Shown piece after piece: positions 8,856 to 18,152 of a DNA stretch of 64,000 nt. A program made the translations under genes and the position numbers. The number at the start of each line of letters is the position of its first letter. Position 1 is the first letter of the stretch. This DNA is from Lachnospiraceae bacterium. Its GTDB lineage: Bacteria > Bacillota > Clostridia > Lachnospirales > Lachnospiraceae. Under the pieces are notes generated by a model. It was given only the letters and a program-made list of their open reading frames with translations, was not told the DNA's origin and did no database searches. The DNA lies in contig JAIEAP010000042.1 of NCBI GenBank assembly GCA_029071325.1, forward strand, positions 1-64,000. Reading direction: 5' to 3'.

Positions 8856-9941
8856 ATGGAACAGAATGAAAATAATAAACCAGTAATATTGATCGTAGAT
8901 GATGTAAATATTAATGTAGAACTGTTGGCGGATATGATCGAGCGGATGGGATATGTGGCGCGTCAGGCAAACAGTGTGCGGGAAGCAATAGAACAGATCG
9001 GGCGGGAACTGCCGCAGATGATCCTGCTGGACATTGTTATGCCGGAGGTGGACGGATATCAGATGTGTGAGATGCTGAAGGCAAATCCCCGTACCAGAAA
9101 GATCCCGGTTATTTTCGTGTCGGCGGTGAATGACATTACGGATAAGCAGAAGGCGTATGAACTTGGGGCAGTGGATTTTATCCATAAGCCGCTGGAATAT
9201 TCGGAAGTTCTGATGAGAGTCAATATCCATCTGAAGCTGAACCGGATGCAGCAGCAGCTGGAGGAGAGCAATCGCCGGATGAATAAGGTGATCAGCGAGC
9301 AGGCGCTGAAAATGGATGAAGAGCAGCGCCGCTTTTTCAGGGCGATGGCAAAGCTTGCGGAGACGAATCCATGTATCGGCGGAGAACAGCACATGGCAAA
9401 TGTATCGGTCAATGCAAGGCTTATGGCTCAGGCCCTGAATTTTACGGACCGCTATGAGAATGAGGTGTCCAATGCGTTTGTAGAGGCGATTGAGATGGCG
9501 GCGCAGGTACATGATATCGGGAATCTCGCCGTTCCATACCGTATTCTGGAAGGAGCTGCAAGTCTTACACCGGAGGATGTCAAGCTGCTTCATACCCATA
9601 CGGTAAGAGGAGAGGAAATCCTAAAGGCGGCCTATCCGGAAGGCAGCACTAACCGGTTTATACAGATGGCGCTTGATGTGGTGCGTTCCCATCATGAAAA
9701 CTGGGACGGAAGCGGATATCCCGATGGCCTTACGGGAGAGCAGATCCCGCTGTCGGCAAGAATACTGCATATTGTAGATGGCTATGACTGCCTGCTGGAA
9801 GGATCGGGCGGTGAGCCTGGCATGACCAGGGCGGAAGCGCTTGAGAAGATGCGGTCAGAGGAAGGAAAGCAGTACGATCCGTATCTGCTGGACGTGTTCT
9901 TTAAGATAGAGAGACAGTTGAAAAAGAAGCCGGGTGTGTAA
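8856..9941 (+). CDS. Response regulator with HD-GYP-type phosphohydrolase domain
   Basis: A 361-residue protein. Receiver domain 1-125: acidic pair in 'LIVDDVN', phospho-site Asp59 in 'ILLDIVMPEVDG', Lys111 in 'HKPLE'. A coiled-coil linker (about 128-160) leads to an HD-GYP domain: 'GGEQHMANV', 'QVHDIGNLAVP' (His219, Asp220), 'HHENWDGSGYPDGLTGEQIP' (GYP 287-289). These domains usually hydrolyse cyclic di-GMP. The family's HDIGK motif reads HDIGN here. It sits directly behind the histidine kinase in one transcript, so phosphorylation probably controls second-messenger breakdown next to the chemotaxis genes. Confidence 0.88.
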   Translation: MEQNENNKPVILIVDDVNINVELLADMIERMGYVARQANSVREAIEQIGRELPQMILLDIVMPEVDGYQMCEMLKANPRTRKIPVIFVSAVNDITDKQKAYELGAVDFIHKPLEYSEVLMRVNIHLKLNRMQQQLEESNRRMNKVISEQALKMDEEQRRFFRAMAKLAETNPCIGGEQHMANVSVNARLMAQALNFTDRYENEVSNAFVEAIEMAAQVHDIGNLAVPYRILEGAASLTPEDVKLLHTHTVRGEEILKAAYPEGSTNRFIQMALDVVRSHHENWDGSGYPDGLTGEQIPLSARILHIVDGYDCLLEGSGGEPGMTRAEALEKMRSEEGKQYDPYLLDVFFKIERQLKKKPGV

Positions 9942-10047
9942 CGGCAGTGGATGGCGGATGTCACAGGTATGATACATCCTGCCAGACCCAAAAAATACAA
10001 GATATGGAAAAAAATTAAAAAAAAATCTATATTTAGCATTCCGCGGG

Positions 10048-10076
10048 TTGACAAAATACGGCAAAAGGGTTATCAT
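10048..10076 (+). promoter_or_regulatory. Sigma-A promoter of the che cluster
   Basis: TTGACA (10048-10053), a 17-bp spacer, TATCAT (10071-10076). It lies 70 bases before cheR in a 204-bp AT-rich gap, which otherwise shows only an A-rich run. No flagellar sigma-28 box (TAAA-N15-GCCGATAA) is visible. Confidence 0.7.
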
Positions 10077-10145
10077 TTGCTTAGATTTTTTCGGCATATG
10101 CAGTCGATTCTGTAGAAATTTTACGATGGCTGGGAGAGAAGATTT

Positions 10146-10946
10146 ATGATAACGGACAGTGAATTTAGCAGAATAGTTGCGTATATGAAGCGCAACTATG
10201 GGATTGACCTGAGTCAGAAAAGAGTGCTGGTAGGAGGCAGGCTGAACAATTATCTCGTGCGTAACGGTTATGCTAGTTGTGATGAATATATGACCAAGGT
10301 GGAGCATGACCCGAAAGGCCGCGAGGCAGTGGATCTCGTCAATGCATTGACAACAAATCATACGTATTTTATGCGTGAGAGCGAACATTACGAGTATTTG
10401 AAGAGAGTGGTTCTGCCCTGGGTCAAGACAGTGTCACCAAGGAAAGAAGTCAATATATGGTCGGCAGCATCCTCGACAGGAGAGGAACCTTATACGCTTG
10501 CCATGGTGTTAAAGGATTTTTTTGGTCTGGAGAAGAGTGCGTGGGATACGCGTGTGCTGGCGACAGATATATCCACGCGTGTGCTGGATCATGCGGCGAA
10601 AGGTGTTTATCTGAAAGAAGACGTAGAGCCGCTTCCGCCGAGTTGGAAGAAACGTTATTTTAAGCAGATCAGTCCGGAAGAATATCAGGTGAAGGATGAA
10701 CTGAGAAGAGAAGTCATATTCCGGCAGTTTAACCTGATGAATCCCATTTCTTTTCGAAAGAAGTTTCACATCGTGTTTTTACGGAATGTCATGATATATT
10801 TTCCCGATGATACAAAGCATCAGCTTGTTCAGAGGATTTATGATTATATGGAGCCGGGAGGATACCTTTTCATTGGGACAACGGAGAGCCTGGATCGGCA
10901 TAAGATAAAGTTCCAGTATGTGCAGCCCTCGGTTTATAGAAAATAG
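10146..10946 (+). CDS. cheR: Chemotaxis protein methyltransferase CheR
   Basis: A 266-residue SAM-dependent methyltransferase that methylates glutamates on chemoreceptors. The N-terminal helical CheR domain holds 'LTTNHTYFMRESEHYEYL'. The SAM-binding Rossmann domain has 'IWSAASSTGEEPYTLA' and 'VFLRNVMIYFPDD'. Length and motifs are standard. It is the first gene of a cheR-cheB-receiver-cheA-cheW-mcp operon with its own promoter. No C-terminal TPR is present, and the receptor downstream has no NWETF pentapeptide, so CheR must dock directly on the methylation helices. Confidence 0.95.
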   Translation: MITDSEFSRIVAYMKRNYGIDLSQKRVLVGGRLNNYLVRNGYASCDEYMTKVEHDPKGREAVDLVNALTTNHTYFMRESEHYEYLKRVVLPWVKTVSPRKEVNIWSAASSTGEEPYTLAMVLKDFFGLEKSAWDTRVLATDISTRVLDHAAKGVYLKEDVEPLPPSWKKRYFKQISPEEYQVKDELRREVIFRQFNLMNPISFRKKFHIVFLRNVMIYFPDDTKHQLVQRIYDYMEPGGYLFIGTTESLDRHKIKFQYVQPSVYRK

Positions 10947-10979
10947 ATTATAAGAAATTATAGGATAGGAGAATTTGGT

Positions 10980-12002
10980 ATGGCAGCAATAAGAGTATTG
11001 GTTGTAGACGATTCCCTTATGTTTCGCAATCTGCTCGTTCAGGGACTGAATTCAGATCCCAATATAGAGGTGGTGGCGTCGGCCGGGGATGTTTATGCGG
11101 CGCGGGATGCCATTATAAAATATAAACCGGATGTCATGACGCTGGATGTGGAAATGCCAAAGATGAACGGCATTGAGTTCTTAAGAAAATTAATGCCGCA
11201 GTATCCGCTTCCCGTCGTGATGATTAGTGCCCTGAATGATAAGGTGTTTGATGCGCTGGATGCAGGTGCAGTGGATTTTGTCAACAAGCCGGATAATCTG
11301 AACCGGGCGCAGTTGGACATCTTTTTAAAGCAGGAGCTTGCTGCAAAGGTCAAGATTGCGTCTACGGCAAAGGTGGGTAAGCTGAAGCGTGTAGACGCTG
11401 CGCCGGTAGGCGGCAGAGTCAGTATAGCAGGCAAGGATCGTATTATTGCAATCGGCGCTTCCACCGGAGGGACGGAAGCAATCTTTGATGTGGTCCGCAA
11501 GTTTCGACGGGACATTCCGGGTGTGGTCATTGTACAGCATATGCCCCCCGGATTTACGAAAATGTATGCCGACCGGTTGAATAACCAGTGCGAGGTGGCG
11601 GTCAAGGAGGCTCAGACCGGCGACAAGGTGGTTCAGGGGCGTGTGCTCATTGCACCTGGTGACAAGCATATGCGTCTGGTCAAGGTTGGAAATGAGTATC
11701 AGGTTGAGGTGAAAGGCACCGACCGTGTGAACGGGCATTGTCCTTCTGTGGAGGTGTTGTTTCAGTCTGTTGCAAAGGTGGCAAGGGATAAAGCCATCGG
11801 CATCATTCTGACCGGGATGGGCGGCGATGGCGGCAAAGGATTACTGGAAATGCGCCAGGCAGGCGCTCAGACGATCGGACAGAATGAGGCAAGCTGTGTG
11901 GTGTATGGTATGCCCAAGGTTGCCTATGATCTGGGAGCTGTGCAGTATCAGTTGGATCTTGCAGCAATCCCCAATAAGGTATATAGCCTGTTAAGCAAAT
12001 AA
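10980..12002 (+). CDS. cheB: Chemotaxis response regulator protein-glutamate methylesterase CheB
   Basis: A 340-residue protein. Receiver domain 1-120 with 'LVVDDSLMFR' and phospho-Asp56 in 'TLDVEMPKMNG'. The methylesterase domain runs from about 155 to the end, with the catalytic Ser in 'GASTGGTEAI', His in 'QHMPPGFT' and Asp in 'LTGMGGDGG'. It removes methyl groups from (or deamidates) the receptor and is switched on by CheA phosphorylation. Its position 33 bases behind cheR gives the complete adaptation pair. Confidence 0.96.
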   Translation: MAAIRVLVVDDSLMFRNLLVQGLNSDPNIEVVASAGDVYAARDAIIKYKPDVMTLDVEMPKMNGIEFLRKLMPQYPLPVVMISALNDKVFDALDAGAVDFVNKPDNLNRAQLDIFLKQELAAKVKIASTAKVGKLKRVDAAPVGGRVSIAGKDRIIAIGASTGGTEAIFDVVRKFRRDIPGVVIVQHMPPGFTKMYADRLNNQCEVAVKEAQTGDKVVQGRVLIAPGDKHMRLVKVGNEYQVEVKGTDRVNGHCPSVEVLFQSVAKVARDKAIGIILTGMGGDGGKGLLEMRQAGAQTIGQNEASCVVYGMPKVAYDLGAVQYQLDLAAIPNKVYSLLSK

Positions 12003-12051
12003 AATCCCTGCTTAAGTAGATAGATATGAAAAAGAAAGGAGTAATGTGTGA

Positions 12052-12444
12052 ATGAAGATATTATTGGCAGAAGATGATTTCGCCAGCCGTAAGTTTATGG
12101 ATAAGCATTTGTCCCAGTATGGACAGTGTGATGTGACGGTTGACGGCGAGGAAGCAGTAGATGCGTATATGATGGCATTAGAGGACGGAGAACCCTATGA
12201 TCTGCTCTGTCTGGATGTGATGATGCCGGTTCTGGACGGCTATCAGGTGTTAAAGGCCGTGAGGAACATTGAGGCACAGAGGGGAATATCCAAGGAGGAG
12301 CGCGTCAAAGTTATTATGACTACGGCGCTGAACAACGAGCGTAATGTGAAGCTGGCCTTTGAACTTGGATGCGAAGCTTATTCGGGGAAGCCTATTGATG
12401 TAGAGAAGTTTGACAAGGTATTAAAGAAACTTGGGTTGATCTGA
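12052..12444 (+). CDS. CheY-like stand-alone response regulator
   Basis: A single receiver domain of 130 residues with the acidic pair in 'LLAEDDFASRKF', the phospho-Asp in 'LCLDVMMPVLDGYQV', Thr in 'IMTTALNN' and Lys in 'SGKPIDVEKF'. An insertion ('NIEAQRGISKEERVK') lengthens the alpha3-beta4 loop, which is unlike motor-binding CheY. It lies between cheB and cheA, so it is the probable output of this CheA. With no flagellar switch genes nearby, its target is unclear: the motor, or the second-messenger enzyme upstream. Confidence 0.85.
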   Translation: MKILLAEDDFASRKFMDKHLSQYGQCDVTVDGEEAVDAYMMALEDGEPYDLLCLDVMMPVLDGYQVLKAVRNIEAQRGISKEERVKVIMTTALNNERNVKLAFELGCEAYSGKPIDVEKFDKVLKKLGLI

Positions 12445-12482
12445 TACCGTATTGAGAGAAAATCCTTAAGAATGGAGGAAGT

Positions 12483-14612
12483 ATGGCAGAAGAATTTAAC
12501 AAAGACGGCATGCTCGACATGTTTCTGTACGAGAGCGGTCAGCTTCTGGAAAAACTGGAAAGCATCATATTGGAAAAGCAGGAAGAACCTTTCAATGATT
12601 CCGATATCAATGAAATTTTCCGTATCATGCATACCATAAAAGGCTCATCGGGAATCATGATGTATGAGAACATTACCAAGACGACCCATAAGCTGGAGGA
12701 TGTTTTCTATTATTTAAGGGAATCACAGCCCGATGATGTCCCTCATGAGCAGTTGGTAGAGAAGGTGCTGGCCGTATCGGATTTCGTTGCGGGCGAGCTG
12801 GACAAGATCCAGAATGGGGATGATGCAGACGGCGATGAGACAGAAATCGTAGCGGATCTGAACAATTTCCTGAACCGTATCAAAGGAGAGATTAAGGATC
12901 AGGGCATGGTTCTCCCGAAGGAGAATAAGCACGAGGAACCCAGTCAGTTCTATATAGCGCCGGTAGCGAGTGAGGACAGTCGGTTTTACCGTATTGTGAT
13001 CCACTACCGGAGTGATACGCAGATGAGCAATATCCGTGCATATTCTGCGACCTATGCATTGAAGGAGATTGCTGAAGATCTGTTGTATTTGCCGGAGGAC
13101 ATCATCACCAATGAAGCCAGTTCCGAGATTATTCTGGCAGAAGGTTTCCAGATGATGCTGCAGACCAAGAGCGCAGAGGACGAGGTCCTGGGGCTGATTG
13201 AGAGTGCCGAGGCGGAGCAGATCAATATTGAAGAGTTGTCGGCAGCGGATTACGGAAAATGGCTGGTAGATTTCGGCAGGGAAGAACCTGTCATTGAGAT
13301 CAACTTGGACGATCCGGGAGAGCAGGAGGCGCCGGCAAAGAAAGAAGAGAAGAAGGAAGCGAAACCCGGCGACTATGTTGTCAAGGCAAAGGAGACCGGA
13401 AAAGGCAAGACGCTGGCGAAGAATCAGCCCAAGAAACAGAGCATTATCAGTGTGAATGTCGAGAAGATGGATGCCCTGATGGATCTGATCGGAGAGTTGG
13501 TCATCGCAGAGGCGGTGGTATTGCAGAATCCTGACTTGAAAGTGCCGGGACTGGATCTTACGAATTTCCAGAAAGCGTCGGCACAGTTGGCCAAGATCAC
13601 AACGGAGTTACAAGAAGTGATCATGTCCATGCGAATGATGCCGCTTACCAATGTGTTTCAGAAGATGCGCAGAATTGTATTTGATGCTTCCAAGAAATTG
13701 GGGAAGGAGATCGACTTCGAGGTGATCGGTGAGAATACCGAGGTGGATAAAAACATCATCGAGCACATTTCCGATCCGTTGATGCATCTGGTGAGGAATT
13801 CTGTGGATCACGGAATCGAGGAAGACCCGGAGGAGCGCAGAAAAGCTGGCAAGCCTGTGAAGGGCAAGATCACGCTGGAGGCCAAAAACGAAGGCGGAAA
13901 AGTATATATCAGTGTACAGGACGATGGCAAGGGACTGGATAAGCAGAAGCTATATGATAAAGCGTTGCAGAATCATCTGATCGACAAGCCCATGGAGGAA
14001 TATACAGAGAAGGAAATCTATCAGTTTATCACACTGCCGGGCTTTTCCACGAAGGAGCAGGTGACGGAGCTTTCCGGCCGAGGCGTGGGAATGGATGTGG
14101 TAGTGAAAAATATCCAGACCATCGGCGGAAGGCTGGACATCAACAGCCGGCAGTATGAAGGTTCGGAAATGACACTGGTGATACCGCTGACGCTGGCCAT
14201 CATCAATGGTATCGTGGTCAAGGTTGGAGCATCCTCCTTTGTGTTGGAGACGGCGTCCATTAAGGAATTCGTCAGAATAACCAGTGATTCGATTATAGTG
14301 GAACCAAGCGGAGAAGAGTATATTCTTTTAAGAGGCGATTGCTACTCATTCATCCGCCTGAATCAGAAATATAATATACCGGATTCTCAAAATGAGGTGG
14401 AAAACGGAATTATCGTTGTGTTAGAGCATGAAGGCAAGCAGGTCTGTCTTTTGATCGACAGTCTTCTGCAGGAGCAGGAGATCGTTGTAAAGCCGATTCC
14501 TGCTTATGTTAAAAAAATAAAAGGGCTTTCGGGTTGTACACAGCTTGGAGACGGAAGCATTGCACTGATCCTCGATATCGCTGGATTGATACAGGACGGA
14601 GAAAGGAGATAG
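12483..14612 (+). CDS. cheA: Chemotaxis histidine kinase CheA
   Basis: A 709-residue protein with all CheA domains. P1 Hpt has phospho-His50 in 'IMHTIKGSSGIMM'. A P2-like ferredoxin-fold domain spans about 160-255, for receiver docking. A charged Lys/Glu/Ala linker is at 280-315. P3 dimerisation has 'MDALMDLIGELVIAEA'. P4 kinase has 'HLVRNSVDHGIE', 'DDGKGLD' and 'GRGVGMDVV'. P5 CheW-like runs from about 575 to 709. It phosphorylates CheB and the receiver protein in response to the receptor. CheW starts four bases after the stop, so the two are translationally coupled. Confidence 0.96.
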   Translation: MAEEFNKDGMLDMFLYESGQLLEKLESIILEKQEEPFNDSDINEIFRIMHTIKGSSGIMMYENITKTTHKLEDVFYYLRESQPDDVPHEQLVEKVLAVSDFVAGELDKIQNGDDADGDETEIVADLNNFLNRIKGEIKDQGMVLPKENKHEEPSQFYIAPVASEDSRFYRIVIHYRSDTQMSNIRAYSATYALKEIAEDLLYLPEDIITNEASSEIILAEGFQMMLQTKSAEDEVLGLIESAEAEQINIEELSAADYGKWLVDFGREEPVIEINLDDPGEQEAPAKKEEKKEAKPGDYVVKAKETGKGKTLAKNQPKKQSIISVNVEKMDALMDLIGELVIAEAVVLQNPDLKVPGLDLTNFQKASAQLAKITTELQEVIMSMRMMPLTNVFQKMRRIVFDASKKLGKEIDFEVIGENTEVDKNIIEHISDPLMHLVRNSVDHGIEEDPEERRKAGKPVKGKITLEAKNEGGKVYISVQDDGKGLDKQKLYDKALQNHLIDKPMEEYTEKEIYQFITLPGFSTKEQVTELSGRGVGMDVVVKNIQTIGGRLDINSRQYEGSEMTLVIPLTLAIINGIVVKVGASSFVLETASIKEFVRITSDSIIVEPSGEEYILLRGDCYSFIRLNQKYNIPDSQNEVENGIIVVLEHEGKQVCLLIDSLLQEQEIVVKPIPAYVKKIKGLSGCTQLGDGSIALILDIAGLIQDGERR

Positions 14613-14615
14613 TAC

Positions 14616-15152
14616 ATGGCGGAAGAGACCAAGGATGGGATCGTGGACGAAGAACTGGAAGAAGAGTTTTCGGAAGATACCCAAAAGGGTAGATTCATGA
14701 CATTCCAGATCGGAAAGGAATACTACGGCATCAGCATCAGTTATGTCAATGAGATCATAGTGATGCAGCCGATCACGACCATACCAGAAGTGAAGGATTA
14801 TATCAAGGGACTGATCAATCTTCGAGGGAAGATCGTTCCGGTCATAGATGTCCGAATGCGGTTTGATATGGAACCGACCGAATACAACGACAGGACTTGT
14901 ATTATTGTCCTTTCGGTAGACTCTATGACGATTGGCTTGATTGTGGAACAGATAGCGGAAGTGAGTACGATCATGGAAGAAGATATTTCGCTGCCGCCTT
15001 CCCTGGGGAAAAAAGACCGTGAGCGCAATAAATTCGTTTATGGATTAGCCAGGACGGAGGGAACGGTCAAGCTTCTGATTGATCCGCAGAAGCTGATTCA
15101 GGACGAAGAATTGGAAACATTTGAAAGAAGATATGAAAAAGAAGAACAATAA
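14616..15152 (+). CDS. cheW: Chemotaxis coupling protein CheW
   Basis: A 178-residue SH3-like adaptor joining CheA to the receptor. The core reads '[15 protein letters not shown]', '[17 protein letters not shown]' and '[10 protein letters not shown]'. It has an acidic N-terminal extension (about 25 residues) and a charged C-terminal tail. It follows cheA after three bases and is followed by the receptor gene after 19 bases. Confidence 0.95.
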   Translation: MAEETKDGIVDEELEEEFSEDTQKGRFMTFQIGKEYYGISISYVNEIIVMQPITTIPEVKDYIKGLINLRGKIVPVIDVRMRFDMEPTEYNDRTCIIVLSVDSMTIGLIVEQIAEVSTIMEEDISLPPSLGKKDRERNKFVYGLARTEGTVKLLIDPQKLIQDEELETFERRYEKEEQ

Positions 15153-15171
15153 AAACACGGAGGAATGTACC

Positions 15172-16947
15172 ATGAAAAAGAAAATTGGAATGGGTAGTAT
15201 GAAGGTCAGAACGAAAATAACGCTGTTTAGTGTCGTTATGCTTTTGTTCCTGCTGATCAGTTCGGGACTTGGACTGTTTGTGGCGCATACAGTGGACACG
15301 GAGCGGGATGAGTTGTTCGAAACATATGGTAAGGGAGAATTCTACCTGAGTCAGGCGTTCTCTGATTTCGTTGAGGTAAAGGCAGGAATGCGTGACATTC
15401 TGTTTACGTATGCGGACAATGCGACGAAGCGTCAAGCTACTTTGGAGAACGTTGAAGCATATGCGATGGAGTCCTATGAAAAGCTTGATAAGTTTGCGGA
15501 GAATCTGGAAGTGTATCCGGATATCATCGATGAAGAGTATTACGACATGCGTGAGGCGGTCGATAATTATACGGCAGTTCTTCGCACCGTTGTCGAACTT
15601 GTTGAAAAGGGGCATGTGGACCAGGCAGTTACAGAATATGCCAACAACGCTTTCCCCAATGAACAAGAGGCAGAGTCTTCCATGGACACGATCCTTGTGG
15701 AGATAGAAAAAGAGACGGATGCGGCTGATGCGACAATCAAGAGAAATGTCATGATACAGCAGATTGCCCTGATTGTTATTGCGGCAGTAGCCGTTGTCAT
15801 TATGATCATATATGCTGCAGTGCTGATCAAGATGATCACCCTTCCGGTGAAGAAACTGTCTGTGGCTGCCAGAAAGATGGCTATGGGTGACATAGACGTT
15901 GACTGTGAGAAGATTTACGATGACGATTTGGGAGAGTTGATGGACAATTTCGCCAATATGGCGGCTGCAACTAAGGAGCAGGTAATGATCACGGAGGAGA
16001 TTTCCGAAGGCAACCTGACCGTTGCGGCTCATCCGAGAGGGGAGCAGGATATTCTGGGTATTGCGATCAAGAGGTTGCTCAATGATCAGAATCTTACTCT
16101 TAGCAGCATTAAGGAGGCAGGTGAGCAGATTACCGTTGGCTCCGAGCAGGTGGCAAATGCAAGCCAGGCTCTTGCACAGGGTTCTACCGAGCAGGCAAGT
16201 GCACTGCAGCAGGTAACAGCTTCTATGGATGAAGTGACACAGCGTACCAAGGAGAATGCAACAGAGGCAGGTCAGGCGAACACTCTGGTGAATGATGTCA
16301 AGGATGTTGCGGCTTCCGGAAATGAGCAGATGAAGTCTATGATTGCGGCGATGAACGGTATCAATGAGTCGTCTGAGACAATTTCCAAGATTATCAAGAC
16401 CATCGATGACATTGCATTCCAGACCAATATTCTGGCTCTGAATGCTGCTGTAGAGGCTGCGAGAGCAGGTGTACACGGTAAGGGATTTGCAGTGGTTGCA
16501 GAGGAAGTAAGAAATCTGGCTGCTAAGAGTGCGGCGGCGGCAAGCGAGACCGCAGAGATGATCGAGGATTCTATCCAGAAGGTAAAACATGGTACAAAGA
16601 TTGCAGAGGAGACAGCGCAGTCTCTGGATGAGATTGTAAGACATATTGATGAGATTGTGGTACTGATTAGCGATATCACGGTATCTTCCAATGATCAGGC
16701 AACAGCGATCTCCCAGATTGATCAGGCGATTTCTCAGGTATCCTCTGTGGTACAGACCAATGCTGCTACCAGTGAGCAGTGTGCGGCTGCAAGTGAGGAG
16801 CTGTCTAACCAGGCGATCACCCTCAAGAACCTGATGGCAAATTACAGGCTGGCATCAGGCGGTGGTTCCTTTAATGACAGAGGCGGCAGCGCTGATAACT
16901 ACAATGAACAGATCATTTCCCTGGATGGAGATGATTCCAAATACTAA
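15172..16947 (+). CDS. Methyl-accepting chemotaxis protein
   Basis: A 591-residue protein. I use ATG 15172 (CGGAGGA at 15158-15164), not the ORF-track TTG at 15121, which overlaps cheW. TM1 is near 16-38. An extracellular four-helix-bundle-like sensor is about 40-190. TM2 is near 192-217, followed by HAMP ('[20 protein letters not shown]') and a long coiled-coil signalling domain with the conserved tip '[17 protein letters not shown]' and '[11 protein letters not shown]'. There is no CheR-docking pentapeptide at the C-terminus ('LDGDDSKY'). It is the only receptor gene in the window and closes the che operon before a strong terminator. The ligand is unknown. Confidence 0.93.
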   Translation: MKKKIGMGSMKVRTKITLFSVVMLLFLLISSGLGLFVAHTVDTERDELFETYGKGEFYLSQAFSDFVEVKAGMRDILFTYADNATKRQATLENVEAYAMESYEKLDKFAENLEVYPDIIDEEYYDMREAVDNYTAVLRTVVELVEKGHVDQAVTEYANNAFPNEQEAESSMDTILVEIEKETDAADATIKRNVMIQQIALIVIAAVAVVIMIIYAAVLIKMITLPVKKLSVAARKMAMGDIDVDCEKIYDDDLGELMDNFANMAAATKEQVMITEEISEGNLTVAAHPRGEQDILGIAIKRLLNDQNLTLSSIKEAGEQITVGSEQVANASQALAQGSTEQASALQQVTASMDEVTQRTKENATEAGQANTLVNDVKDVAASGNEQMKSMIAAMNGINESSETISKIIKTIDDIAFQTNILALNAAVEAARAGVHGKGFAVVAEEVRNLAAKSAAAASETAEMIEDSIQKVKHGTKIAEETAQSLDEIVRHIDEIVVLISDITVSSNDQATAISQIDQAISQVSSVVQTNAATSEQCAAASEELSNQAITLKNLMANYRLASGGGSFNDRGGSADNYNEQIISLDGDDSKY

Positions 16948-16976
16948 TAAGCGCATGGATATGTGCGTGTAATCTA

Positions 16977-17010
16977 AAACGCGACCGGGATACCCGGTCG
17001 CGTTTGTATA
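16977..17010 (+). terminator. Rho-independent terminator of the che operon
   Basis: AAACGCGACCGGG (16977-16989), loop ATA, then the perfect complement CCCGGTCGCGTTT (16993-17005). The flanking A/T runs would let it stop transcription from both sides, which suits the convergent XRE gene. Confidence 0.9.
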
Positions 17011-17031
17011 AACAAATTTTTATTATGTAAT

Positions 17032-17400
17032 TCAGGAATCGAGCTTTAATCTTTTTCTTACGGTCTCATTGCGTCGGAGCGCATCCTTGGCGGATTTTAG
17101 AAGATCTACGAGGAAACGTAATTCATATTCGTTGCAGTCCGCAAACAAATTCTTGGCTTCGCCTTCAAAAATAATCCTTGAATCCTTAAGATTGTCGCAT
17201 AGAAGATCGTCTATGGAAACACAGAGCACGTTGGCAATGGAGATCAGAGTCGGCAGACTGACCTTGGTCTTACCGGTTTCAATATTGCTCATATGGGCGG
17301 GAGTAACATCAATGGCATCGGCAATGAACTCCTGTGTTTTGCCCAGGCGTATTCTTGCAATCCGGATTCTCTGACCGATAGCTTTGTAGTCTGGTTCCAT
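17032..17400 (-). CDS. XRE-family (Cro/CI-type) helix-turn-helix regulator
   Basis: A 122-residue protein. The start at 17400 is preceded on the minus strand by AAGGAGAGG; the ORF-track start at 17502 would run through the divergent promoter. Residues 8-62 are an HTH_3 domain: 'IGQRIRIARIRLGKTQEF', 'IADAIDVTPAHMSNIETGK', 'LPTLISIANVLCVSIDDLL'. The C-terminal 55 residues are helical and charged, probably for oligomerisation. It is divergent from the 126-residue unknown gene across 151 bases, the usual layout for a local regulator and its target. Confidence 0.88.
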   Translation of the reverse strand: MEPDYKAIGQRIRIARIRLGKTQEFIADAIDVTPAHMSNIETGKTKVSLPTLISIANVLCVSIDDLLCDNLKDSRIIFEGEAKNLFADCNEYELRFLVDLLKSAKDALRRNETVRKRLKLDS

Positions 17401-17449
17401 GATTTTTCCTCTCCTTGCTTTGTTCTTGTTCGTTTGCTCTATTTTTCTA

Positions 17450-17478
17450 TTGTAACCATTCACAGAGTGTGATATAAT
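17450..17478 (+). promoter_or_regulatory. Sigma-A promoter in the XRE/unknown-gene divergent gap
   Basis: TTGTAA (17450-17455), a 17-bp spacer, TATAAT (17473-17478). On the other strand the same bases read TTACAAT, a possible -10 for the XRE gene, so the two promoters may overlap. The ORF-track start at 17477 lies within this -10 box and is therefore rejected. Confidence 0.7.
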
Positions 17479-17551
17479 GGACTGTATAAATGATATATGC
17501 ATACAGTATAAGAATGGAGCATTGATTTTAGGAAAAGAAGGGGAGAATGAG

Positions 17552-17932
17552 ATGGATGAACAAATGGAGAGACAGGAACAGAAATTTTTATCATTTTGCA
17601 GTGCCCGCGACCGGGATCTGATTACCGGTAAAGCTGTTATGGGGCTGGCAGATTTTAATCGGCTGACTTATCTTATGGGGGTACTGGACTATTTTGAGTG
17701 TATGATAATCATGTATCAGCGTTTTCCTGAATTGTATGCGCAGTCTGTCGAGCAGAGCCACCGTCAGGGACTTATATTGGAGGAATATCCCGATTACTTT
17801 AAGGACGAGGGGATCATTGATGATTTTGATCGATGGATGGAAGATTTTCTGCTGCATGTTCCTGTTGTAGAGCAGACGAAGCATGTCAGGGAAGTGCTGC
17901 AGCGTAAATTGATGTGTTTGAGTGTGAATTAG
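17552..17932 (+). CDS. Hypothetical protein, 126 residues
   Basis: I do not recognise this family. The start at 17552 has AAGGGGAG just upstream. The product is soluble, acidic and predicted helical, with many aromatic residues ('LDYFECMIIMYQRFPELY', 'EEYPDYFKDEGIIDDFDRW') and one possible buried helix around 'LADFNRLTYLMGVLDYF'. No signal peptide, metal motif or catalytic signature is visible. It is divergent from an XRE regulator and has its own promoter and terminator, so it is a single-gene unit probably controlled by that regulator. Confidence 0.6.
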   Translation: MDEQMERQEQKFLSFCSARDRDLITGKAVMGLADFNRLTYLMGVLDYFECMIIMYQRFPELYAQSVEQSHRQGLILEEYPDYFKDEGIIDDFDRWMEDFLLHVPVVEQTKHVREVLQRKLMCLSVN

Positions 17933-17958
17933 CATATTCCTGAAAAACAGGAAAAAAG

Positions 17959-17994
17959 AGGTTTGTGAAATTTACTTCACGAACCTTTTATTTT
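17959..17994 (+). terminator. Rho-independent terminator after the 126-residue gene
   Basis: AGGTTTGTGAA (17959-17969) pairs with TTCACGAACCT (17976-17986) with one G-U pair, then TTTATTTTGC follows. Confidence 0.85.
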
Positions 17995-18152
17995 GCTTTT
18001 TTGTTTTTGCATGAGTATAGTTTTTGACTTATTGTCAGAATATAACAGTGTATCCAAGTAAAAGTACATCAATTGTGGACGCTTTTTTTGATGATATTTT
18101 ATTAAAGTGTGATACAATAGTAAAAGAGAATTTACGACCTGGAGGTCAACAC

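Noticed and set aside
7842-9599. 585-codon minus-strand ORF
   Set aside because: It is the shadow of the histidine kinase and HD-GYP genes. No known motif or RBS was found.
15067-16644. 525-codon minus-strand ORF
   Set aside because: It is antisense to the chemoreceptor; composition and lack of motifs mark it as a shadow.
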